Shown here: positions 25,330-34,715 of the stretch, in pieces
Layout of the letters: each line of letters begins with the position of its first letter
Numbering within the stretch: position 1 is the stretch's first letter
NCBI GenBank assembly: GCA_003586115.2
Contig: QVOM02000074.1
Location: 795,160 to 859,159, forward strand
Direction of reading: 5' to 3'
Length of the DNA: 64,000 nucleotides
Origin: Salvator merianae
Taxonomy: Eukaryota; Chordata; Lepidosauria; Squamata; Teiidae
Program-made: the position numbers and the translations under genes
Notes under the pieces: model-generated
Seen by the model: the letters and a program-made list of their open reading frames with translations, nothing else
Told to the model about the DNA's origin: nothing
Databases searched by the model: none

Positions 25330-25730
25330 AATCTTTTTATGTATCTCTCCATTCTGAAATTAATGCAGCTGTTAAGTTTTCTTTTCATTGCTCTAAGTGT
25401 AAGATTGGTATTATGAGGGCATATTTTCTGTCTTTGTCTCTAAGATCAGATTCTTTTCAAGATCAGTGTTTTTCCTTCTGTCATTGATCTTGGACAATTT
25501 CTTCTATTGTCTTTTAAATCTTGATTATTTAAATATTTTAATACAGCTCTTGATGCTTTAGTTGCTTAAATCTTTGCTTCCTTTCTGTTTTAAATTTCTT
25601 TTGCTTAATTTGGCCATTATTTATAGAGACTGAGAGCAGAGTTCCATGCTAGAGTAGCGTCTCGCTGTCATAAACCAGTTATAGGTTTGTACAATTTTGG
25701 ATTTCCAAAGATAATGCTACCAGATCTGGA

Positions 25731-25768
25731 GGGGAGAGGGAGGGAGGGAGGGAGGGAGGGAGGGAGGA
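25731..25768. repeat. (GGGA)n microsatellite
   Basis: Run of GGGA units, about nine copies. It lies just past the apparent 5' end of L1-b. Confidence 0.95.
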
Positions 25769-26036
25769 AAATGTGTAGTGCCTTGTAATCAGCACATTAT
25801 ATTAGATTACTGCTTCCTTGATTGTTTGCATGCTTTGGCAAGTAAATTCTAGATTAGTTCCAGCTTGTGTTTTTCTCTGATCATCTGCTCAAACTTACAC
25901 CATAAAGTATCAAGACTGAGCTCTTATGTCATTAAATATAAATTCATATATAATTCATGTCATAATTATACCTATCACTAAATACTTCAAACTGCTAAAA
26001 TATTCCATCATTGCACTCACTTCCAAAAAGAAACAC
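25769..26036. other. Spacer, nothing recognised
   Basis: AT-rich unique-looking sequence between the GGGA microsatellite and the GC-rich hAT element. Confidence 0.4.
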
Positions 26037-26044
26037 CACTAAAG

Positions 26045-26372
26045 CACTGGCGTAGCAAGGGGGGGGCGCGGGTGGCGGTGCGCACTGGGTGGCGCCTTGT
26101 TGGGAGCGGCGCCCGCCTTTGACTTGGGCCCTCCCGCCCGCCCTGCGTCCGGTTTGCCTTTAGTCGGCTTACCGGTACGCTCGCTCACCTCGCTCGCCCC
26201 GCCCGCCGCTCGCTCACCTCGCTCGCCCCGCCCGCCGCTCGCTCGCCGTGCCTGCTGGCGTGCGCGCGCGGGGCCATCATCACGGCGAGTAGGCAGCTGC
26301 AGGGCGGGGCGCCCTGCTCGGCTTCCGCCGTTTGGTCCGCCCCGGGCGGCGGATCATGTAGCTACACCACTG
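26045..26372. mobile_element. GC-rich non-autonomous hAT element with 8-bp TSD (hAT-a)
   Basis: A 328-bp block, extremely GC- and CpG-rich in an AT-rich setting. It is bordered by a perfect 8-bp direct repeat CACTAAAG (26037-26044 and 26373-26380), the hAT hallmark. Ends are imperfect TIRs: CACTGGCGTAGC on the left and, inverted from the right, CAGTGGTGTAGC. No transposase is present. The interior has a 29-bp unit starting CGCTCGCTCACCTCGCTCGC repeated about 2.4 times (26178-26247). It is related to the element at 38274-38575 by TIR sequence and composition. ORFs inside are a by-product of GC content. Confidence 0.9.
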
Positions 26373-26380
26373 CACTAAAG

Positions 26381-26865
26381 AGAATCCAAACAGAGAGAAA
26401 CTAAGACACAGTGATATATGACAGCTCAGTGCATGGGTATTGATTATAGGCATCAATATATTTAAATTCAAAAACTTTAATTTTAGTACTGCTGAGGGAC
26501 TGTTTGATTAACTCTTCAGTATCTAATTTGTAATTAGATGTCTTGTAATCTATTATCCTCATTAGAGACTTAAGCTGTACCAATCTGAGTGGATGGATTT
26601 TAAACTAAGAATAACAGATCAGTCAGGAAAACGTATAGAAAGTATATTGTTGTTATTACATTATTGCATTGAATATCAGTTCACAGTAATTCCTTATATT
26701 CCAGTCTGGAGCCTACCACTTCATTAAAAGTGACTAAACTGTAATAATAACAATAACTGTCCTGCTGTTCATCAGTGTTAGCAAAATGCATACAATAAAT
26801 AAATCATGTTGCTAAAAACTTTAGAATCTGGCAGTCTCAGAAGTATACCTCTTATCTTAGAATCA
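26381..26865. other. Spacer, nothing recognised
   Basis: AT-rich sequence between hAT-a and CR1-b. No motif or repeat identified. Confidence 0.4.
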
Positions 26866-27921
26866 TAAAATCACAGACCCATTCCCTCTGGAACAAGTTA
26901 AGAATAAGTGTAATCTTTCTACAGTGTGACAGCCCTCAAGATATTGAAATACAACTTTCATATTTCCCTGATGGCTTTCATTTTTGCAAGCTAAGTATAT
27001 CTATGTCTTTTAGCTGTTCCTCACAGGTTGATTTATAAACCCCTTACCATCTTGGAAGCCTTCTTTTGAATTTTCTCCAATTTGTCACAGTGCTTTTTAA
27101 ATTGGGGTACCCAGAACTGGACACACAGTACTCCACATTGAGAACTGAACAATGCAGAATAGAGTAGGAAATTGGCTTCCATGATCTGGACTCTATGCTT
27201 TTCTTAACATATCTCAACATGGCATTTGCTTTCTTTGAGGTTTTATTGCACTATTAGTGCGTGTTAAGCTTGCGATCCACCAGTCAACTCAGGTCTTTTT
27301 CTCCTGTGCTGCTACTGATCCAGATTTCTACCATACTATACTAGTCTCTTTCATTTTTCTCACCCAGATGCAGGACATTATATTAAATGCCATCCTGTTT
27401 GTTTCATTGCCCATTGTTCAAGTCTGTTTACAACTTTTTGAATCTGCTCTTCCAAAGAGTGAGATACTTGAGACTGCCTTCCAGGTGAGTATGAAGCCAT
27501 TTATGACTACCCTTTGTCTGTGATCATTAAACTAATTATCAATGCACCTAATAACTGTGTCAAACCATTTTACTGGTGAGGATATTATAAGACACTTCGC
27601 TAAATGCCTTAATGTGACCAAGGAACATTATATCCATAGTATTTCCCTGATGAACCAGGCTAGTAACTTATTTGGCATAAAAAAATATAACTTCAGACTG
27701 GCCTGACTTGTTTGTCACAAATCCATGTTGGCTCCTGTTAATTGCTGAATTAAAATGCTCAGATATATGCTGTTTAAGAATTTGCTGAAGGAACTTGGCC
27801 AGTATTGATAACAGGCTCATAGGCCTGTGGTTTCCTTGGTCTTCCTTCTCTTTTTTAAAGGTAGAAACAACATTTGCCCTCCTCTGGTCTTCTGGGACCT
27901 CTCCAATTCTCCTGGATTTCT

Positions 27922-29285
27922 TTTTTTTTTTTTTTAACATATTTTATTGTTCTTGTATTTCAAATATATAAAATTACAGTTTACATTACATTCTTATATC
28001 ACTATTATTATCAAGTTCCTCCTTCATTAACAGTTTCTTCTAAACTTCATGTTCTTCAGCGTCCTGTTCTCCTTCCTTCCTTTTTCACAGAAACTCATCT
28101 TTCTTTTTCACTCTTCAAATCCAGCAATCACAAGCCCATTGTCCAGCTCTTGCAGAAAGTCAATAAAGGGTTTCCAGTTCCTGTAAAACCTATCAACTGT
28201 CTTAATTCTCAAAAGATTTGTCAGTTTGTCCATCTCGGCCAGCTCCATCATTTTAACTAACCAATCACCCACCATTGGTATTATCTCTCCTTTCCACTTC
28301 TGAGCATATACAGTTCTGGCAGCAGTTACCATATTTTGCAATAGTGCATTGACACCTTCAACATTATTTTCCACTATCCCCAATAGGAATAATTCCGGTC
28401 TAAGAGGAATGTTTGTCTTTAAGATTTTCTGCATAACTATGTGAATTTGAACCCAAAACTTTTTGGTTTTTGCGCAGGTCCACCACATATGATAAAAAGT
28501 ACCCTCATGCTTCTTACATTTCCAACATTTACTTGACATGCCTTGATACATTTTTGAAATTCTAAAAGGTGTTAGGTACCATTGATACATCATCTTATAT
28601 ATATTCTCTTTCAACATATTACATACAGTAAATTTCATATCTTTGGTCCACAATTTTTCCCATTGATCCATTGAAATATTATAGCCAAAATTTTGTGCCC
28701 ACTTTATCATACATTCTTTAACTTGCTCTTGTTCTAATTCTATTTTCAAAAGGAAATCATACAGTACCCCTATAATCCCCCTTTCTTCTTTTTCCAATTT
28801 TTCTTCCCATTTCTGTCTTTCTAATTCAAAATTCATCCTTCTTTTATCTTCTTTAAAAACATCCATCAATTGGGCATACATTAGCCATTGTACCTCTAAC
28901 CCCTCCTGGTTTAACTGTTCTCTTGTTTTCAAGAAAAATTCATCTGTTTCATTATTTTTACTCAACACCTCTTCATATTTAATCCATCTTTCTCTTCTCC
29001 CAAATTCTTTAAGCAAAGCTTCATGAGGTGAAACCCACATTGGTATTCTAGGATACAATTTACTCTTATACTTACTCCAAGTTATCCATAACGCATATCT
29101 TACATAGTGATTCTTAAATGCAGCATTTACTTTTACTTTGTCATAGCATAAGTAACCGTGCCAACCATATCTTAAGTCAAAACCTTCCAATTGCAACAAT
29201 CTTTTGTCTCTTAGTCAAAACCATTTAGCAATCCAACTTAAACAGCAGGCAGCAAAATATAATTTTAAGTTTGGTAGACCCCAAA
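27922..29285 (-). mobile_element. 5'-truncated L1 insertion with poly-A tail and TSD (L1-c)
   Basis: A textbook target-primed insertion. TCTCCTGGATTTCT occurs on both sides (27908-27921 and 29286-29299), next to a poly-T run that is the - strand poly-A tail (27921-27935). The body is the last 1.36 kb of an L1: 3' UTR at about 27936-28107, then the ORF2 C-terminal part. Host CR1-b sequence continues in register on both sides. The low decay of its frame makes it one of the younger L1 copies in the window. Confidence 0.95.
28108..29285 (-). pseudogene. L1-c ORF2 C-terminal fragment (363-codon open stretch)
   Basis: C-terminal third of L1 ORF2, downstream of the RT. One uninterrupted frame runs from 29199 to the stop at 28108. 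Upstream the same frame extends to the truncation point with a single stop (GLPNLKLYFAACCLSWIAKW before the stop). Motifs include LEGFDLRYGWHGYL, an Asp/Glu/Lys-rich helical region, and the Cys/His block CWKCKKHEGTFYHMWWTCAK (C-x2-C...H...C), which is needed for L1 RNP function. It then reads PLRPELFLLGI to the end. It lacks endonuclease and RT, so it is inert despite its length. Confidence 0.92.
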
Positions 29286-30550
29286 TCTCCTGGATTTCTC
29301 AAAGGTTTCAGAACAGTTCTGCAGTTCTTTCTGTTGGTTTCTTCAATACTTTAGGATGTAATTAACCTGACCTGGATACTTCAATTCATCGTGTTTAAGT
29401 ATCAAGTATCCCCTCACTTTCTCCTTGTCTATTCTGAGCTTCAGTTCATTACTTCTAGTATGAAGCCAGCTGGGCCTTCATTTCACTTTGGAGCAAAAAC
29501 AGATGTAAATAAGAATTCAGAAGTTCTGCCTTTTCTCCCCATAGCACATCTATAGCCTCTTTGACTTTTCTTTTTCTTCTGACATGCCCCATAAACTGTA
29601 TTTGATTGTTTTTGCCATCTCTTGCGAGCCTCAGCTCATTCTGAGCTTTAGCTTTCTGACAGTGATTCTACAGTTTATGACAATTGTGTTGTATTCTTCT
29701 TGGGATATAACCCCCAACTTCCATTTCCTGTGTATATTCATGCTGCCCTTTTTAGATGTTTCTTATTCTTCATTCTCATGAGATTTGTTTAAGATTGTGC
29801 CTTTAGTATGTCATCCTTCTTCAACACTTTTCTTCTTTAAGATAGCAAGTCTATAAGATATCAGACTGCTAGCATGGAGTATGCTGACAGGAGTGAGAGA
29901 GAACAGTAATTGATTAGGAAAGGAGCTGGTAAGACTTATGTGTATACTAAAAGAGAAGTAGTAAAATTAAGTAATGAAAATGTACTCTGATATGATGAAT
30001 ATTCAAGGAGACATGAATGAACCAGGGAAAATGCCAAAAGTCAGAAGGATACAGAGAAACAATGCTATGTACTAGTGCTTTTATACAAACATCAGGAGTC
30101 TGTGGGCCCAATGACTGAACTGTATTGTCTGTTTTATAAGAGGATATAGATTAAATAGGTATAAATGACACCTGTGGACTAGTGAGAATTAGTGGGAAGT
30201 GATTATTCTTGTTTACAAACTCTATAAAAAAAATACAGGGAGAGGTATATTGAAGAAGTTATCACATTTTATGCAAAATACAACATGAATTGAGTTATCT
30301 TTAGATCCCCAAAGGGGCAGACTATTCCACAGAAACACTGTCAGTAGGGAGATTGGATCAAAAAATAGATTAATACTGGGAGTAGAATTATCACTGTCCT
30401 AGCCAAAGTGCTCAAGGAGACCAGGAAAAGGAGAAGGAAATTAGAGTAGCATCCAAAAAAGGAAGTCTTGTAATCGTGGGAGACTTCAAATACCCACACA
30501 TTGACTTGGTAAATGTTCACTCAAACCGTGAAAGAGAGGTCAAATTCTTA

Positions 30551-30616
30551 GGTCCTTTCTGCACTGGCCCCTATTCTGGAATACAATCTGGAATAAAGGC
30601 CAGTGCAGAAAAGGCC
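30551..30616. mobile_element. 66-bp PIF/Harbinger-type MITE (Harb-a)
   Basis: Tiny element with 19-bp TIRs, GGTCCTTTCTGCACTGGCC against inverted GGCCTTTTCTGCACTGGCC. It is flanked by TTA on both sides (30548-30550 and 30617-30619), the TWA target duplication of PIF/Harbinger. Almost all of it is TIR plus a 28-bp core. It lies in the endonuclease part of LINE-A. Confidence 0.85.
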
Positions 30617-33600
30617 TTAGATACTGTAAACCACAATGTGCTGAACAATTGAGGAACCAACAAGGTGTGAAGAAATAATGGACTTACTCTCAGTTGGTGC
30701 TCAGAACTTGGTGAAAGAAGTAAATATAGTAGGACTGATTGAGAATAGTAACCATAATGCAATAAAATTCAACATTTATTGAAGTGAAAGCTTAGAAAGC
30801 AAGTAACCATGATGCCAACATTTTATTTAAAACTTACGAAGAAAGTCCAACACTTGCAGAAAGAAATGCCTCAAAATTTAGAAGACAAGGGAAAAGGAAA
30901 ATCTATCCAGAAACTTGGTTGTTTAAAACCAAAAAATGGAGACTTAGTTACAATATATTCTTAAAATTAAGAAAAGGACATCCAAAGGCAAGAAGAAACT
31001 TACATGGTTTACTACTACCATTAAGAAAGCCATTGGGACAAAAAAAACCCTGTTTTTTAGAAAGAGGAAAGGTCATCCTGATGAATAAAGGAATATAACT
31101 TTTGACAAAAGAAAGGCAAAGAGGCAGTGAGAGAAACAAAAAGAAAATTTAAGGAGCATATTGCCAAAATTATGAAGAATGATAAAACTTTCTTCACATA
31201 CATTAGAAGTAGGGGGCATGCATATAAGGTGCAAGGGTGGATAGGCACTCAGGAAATGCTCTGACCCTTCTCTGTTTAAAATAATCAATTCCTAGTATAA
31301 TTCAGCAGCTGTGGCATAAAACTATTCATAAAAGGCAGGGGGAAATTAAATTATCTGTCTACTACATAAATTTAAGCAGTGTATGCTGAGTTACTAGGAC
31401 TTTGCATGGAAACTGAAAAAATAACTATGGACGCCAGAATCTCCCCCACTTTCTACAAAGTAGAACTCAATATATTAGAAGACTCTCTTCCCCAATTGTT
31501 AAAGCTGCAGAAACTCTTTCAGTATGACTTGGACTGACCACTGAAACTGACATATGCAAAAAATGCTGAATTGAAGACGACGGTACATGGAGTGCAACAA
31601 ACTGTGACAGAAGCTCAAGAACCTGTGACAGAAGCTTGGGAATCAGCTACAGTTTGCAGTCAGCAAGTTCTGCACCTAACCTTAGAGGCAAGCTCTGTAA
31701 GAGCCCAACTGATTTACATTAGAACTAGAATGTATTGTAAAATTTAAGACTTAGGGGTTGGGAGGACATTCAATCCTCCACTCCTCTTAAAGCTGTACTA
31801 GAAGACCAGCTCCATGGGATTATCCCAGAAGTGGAGATAACTGTAAAACCTAGCCAGTGAGTGCATAGAGCTACACATCCCTGACTAGATCTTTCTAAGC
31901 CATGGCAGATATCATCATCACCTTTGAAACTTACCTAAAAAAGGCAGAAGGCTTCATTGACATTGCAAAAGGTGACTGACTCATACAAAGGTTTGACTGT
32001 CTCCATTTATGAGGACTTCCCTCTGGAAAGTTTTACTGGGAGACATTTGTACAAAATGTTGACCTCACACTTCCAAACTGCCAAGGATACCCAGCATTAA
32101 ACCTTTACTCCAGAAGAAACAAAGCACATATGTGATGAGCTCCTGAGCAACTCTTCTCCAGATCTCTCTCTAGAGCAAGAACCAACTCCAAACACTGCAG
32201 ACAGAAGTTTACTTGTGTTTAATATTTATGGTGGGGGGGGGGCAGTTGATTTAATCTCTTTTTAATTTTTGTCTTAATGTTTCTTTTCCTTCTTTCTTTT
32301 TCTGATTAAACTTATCAGCTATAAGACAGCAGAAAAAGGAACAGAATAATTTTAAATACAACTAAAGAACTTCCTCTCATAGATAAATTGAACATGTATC
32401 ATTTGAAGGGTTTAAAAGTTATTTTGTATAGTGTCAAAAGGTAAAACACACTCTTTAAGCATAAAAGAATATCAAGGCAAATGTTAAAGCTTGGACCCAG
32501 GCCTTCTTATGGTTCAAGAAACACATTAGCATTATCAAAACAAATTGCTTTTATAAATTGCTATTATTCAGAATATAAAGCTAGTAGAACTTCAAAGTCG
32601 AGATGTGTTGCTATCCTGGTAAAATATAACTGCACTAGAGTAGATACACAAAAGAAAACTGATAAAAACAAAATACTGTTTTGAATCCACACTACATGGG
32701 AAAAAATACATTAGTGCCCATATAACACCAAGCAAGTACAATTTCTAAAGACAACATTGAACAAATTGGGGAAAAATGCCACAGGAAACAGCTGGAGATA
32801 TAAATTTAGCTATGGATCCAAAATTAGACATGTCTTCATGGGTCAAATGAAAGAGCCAAAAATCATTTAGAACTCTTACAGCACAATCTAGTAGACTCTT
32901 TCAGGATAATTAATGGCCAAGCAAAAGACTACTCCATTTATTATAGAAGGTACAATTCTTACTCAAGAATCAGCTGCATTCTACTGTGTGCAGATATAGT
33001 TGAAAATATTCTAGATGCTGGTATAGATGCCATAACTGTCAGATCATGTCCTGTCCCACACTATACTTAGATAGAGCTTCCCATAAGTTGTCTAACAAAT
33101 AATGAACAAAAATCTCAACTGGAAAAAAAATCTGAAATTCTACTTTGAAATCAATGACCAGCCACAGATAAAAGTTGCCACACTGTGGGAAGCAATGAAA
33201 ACTATAGTGAGATACAAGTTGAACCCTAAAGCCTCTTGGCTGAAAAGGCAAAGAAAGAACAAAAAAGATGAAATAGAAACCAGATTGAAAGGCCCAAATA
33301 CACCAGCTTAAAAAAAGAATTAGAATTAGTCACAAACTAAAACAGAGATGTATCTAAAACAAAAATATCAAAACTGGCAATAGAAATTTAAAATTTCTAG
33401 CAAGATAGTTATAAAGACAGAAGATCCAGAATCAAGTATATGCTCTTAAGGACCAAAATAACAGCAAAGACAAAGTAAACAAATAGCAAAGTGATGGTTT
33501 CTCCACAAACTTCTATGAAGCTTTTAAGTGCATCCTCTCCCCCATATGGGAAAACTTTATAACCTTATATTCAGAACTAATGAAATTGCTTCTTCATGGA

Positions 33601-33968
33601 AACAAGCAATTTTAGTGTCCATATTAAAACTGAACAAGGAACCAGAAGACGCAATGTCATTTTGCCCAATAGCACTACTAAATGTGGACTTTAAAGCATT
33701 CTCTGGTGTCTTAGCTAAAAGACTTACACAATTCTGGTCATCTATAATAGATCCTAATCAATCAGGATTCATACCAGGTAGGTTCATGTTAGACCCTGTA
33801 ATACATCTATTACATATACTTTTCCACAGTAAAAAAAAAAAAAAATCAACTCTAGAAATGTTATTTCTTGATATCCCCAAAATGTTTGACTTTCTAGCAC
33901 ACTCTTATCTAAGCTTCATATTAAACAAAATGGAATTTGGACAACCATTCATACAGTAGTTCTAATTG

Positions 33969-34012
<44 letters not shown>

Positions 34013-34016
34013 TCTG
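33969..34016. repeat. (AT)n microsatellite
   Basis: About 24 uninterrupted AT units inside L1-d ORF2. The - strand reading frame over it is a tyrosine-isoleucine artefact. Confidence 0.97.
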
Positions 34017-34604
34017 CAAACGTTAAGGTGTATGGAGTGTACTCAGGTATATTTCCTATCTTATGAGGCACAAAACATGGGTGCCTGCTTTCCCCTCTGT
34101 TTTCCAGTCTTGCAATAGACCCATTTCTTACCTTGATTGGATCAGAACACCAAATACTATCATACAAAATATAGAGAGAGGAAATCAAGGTGGTCCAAGG
34201 CTTTACTGATGTCACTGCCATTCTAATTTCTGATGTATTAACAACTTCAGAGAAATTAGTAACCATAGCTAAAGAATTTGCAAAGATCTCTGGGCTTTGA
34301 AAAATAGTATGAAAAATACACTATGAAAAATACAACTGAAAGTGCAGAGAATAATGTGCCTTAAAATACAACCCCAAAAGATAAAATATTTAGATGTATA
34401 AACTTCCAAGAACCTTAATAAAATAATATTTCACAATTATAATGCAACTGTACCTCAGAAAAAAAGAGATGTCAAACAGTGGTCTATGGAACACTGTTCA
34501 GTTTTAGGAAGAATAGCAATTGCTAAGATGAAACTAATCCCTAAAATTTTATTCTGTTCCAAATCTTACCAATTGATTCCACTCAACAGATCAACAGTAA
34601 CTAA

Positions 34605-34715
34605 GAGCAATTCTGCACTGGCCAGGCAGGGCTTCTCTTAGACTGCACCAGAATATGGAAGGGAGGCTCCTAGTATAGATGTTGGTCCAGTAAGCTGCTC
34701 AGTACAGAATTGCCC
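34605..34715. mobile_element. 111-bp PIF/Harbinger-type MITE (Harb-b)
   Basis: The left end GAGCAATTCTGCACTG and inverted right end GGGCAATTCTGTACTG form the TIRs. TAA flanks both sides (34602-34604 and 34716-34718), a TWA duplication. It shares the TTCTGCACTGGCC core with Harb-a. It has no coding capacity and is inserted in L1-d. Confidence 0.8.

Larger units (their letters stand above)
23093..25330 (-). mobile_element. CR1 LINE, 5'-truncated (CR1-a)
   Basis: CR1 retrotransposon on the - strand inserted in ORF1 of L1-b. Its 3' end, at the left, is marked by the CR1-type tail around ATAGAATCATAGAGTTGGAA (23097). The element runs from the end of the endonuclease through the linker and the whole RT to the 3' end. 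Its 5' edge falls within the endonuclease region and is scrambled by a 29-bp tandem repeat. It is about 95% identical by eye to the 3' half of CR1-d (54759-59390), so it belongs to a relatively recent CR1 subfamily. Confidence 0.93.
19640..25690 (-). mobile_element. L1-type LINE (L1-b), split by a CR1 insertion
   Basis: Second - strand L1, of a different sequence from L1-a. The 5' end is near 25690. The ORF1 start lies at about 25617 (MAKLSKRNLKQK in one frame). ORF1 is broken at about 25330 by CR1-a and resumes at about 23092, running to about 22440. The ORF2 endonuclease start is near 21700 (LLTFNVRGVG). The linker after the endonuclease at 21003-20815 contains RWDAFKANVRGTYISQ, and the RT active-site region near 19805 reads LNLCADDM (normally FADD). 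Multiple stops show it is inactive. The left limit is approximate, since no poly-T tail is evident. Confidence 0.78.
26866..29830 (-). mobile_element. Old CR1 LINE (CR1-b), split by L1-c
   Basis: A second CR1 on -, clearly collinear with CR1-a but much more diverged. The 3' end is at about 26866 (AATCATAAAATCACAGACCC, compare the CR1-a tail). It then passes through the thumb and palm (frame 27940-27668 has GEVPEDQRRANVV and SQHGFVTNKSGQ) to the linker at about 29800. The sequence is interrupted at 27922-29285 by L1-c, with a 14-bp target duplication. Frames are heavily broken. The greater divergence shows an older CR1 burst than CR1-a and CR1-d. Confidence 0.9.

Noticed and set aside
26045..26372. 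CpG island or promoter
   Set aside because: Bounded exactly by TIRs and an 8-bp duplication, so a mobile element explains the GC content. Regulatory use cannot be excluded but has no support here.
26097..26378. 93-codon Arg/Ala/Pro-rich ORF
   Set aside because: Lies within hAT-a; composition artefact with no domain.
33970..34266. 98-codon - strand ORF ending in Tyr-Ile repeats
   Set aside because: Translation of the (AT)n tract and antisense of L1-d.
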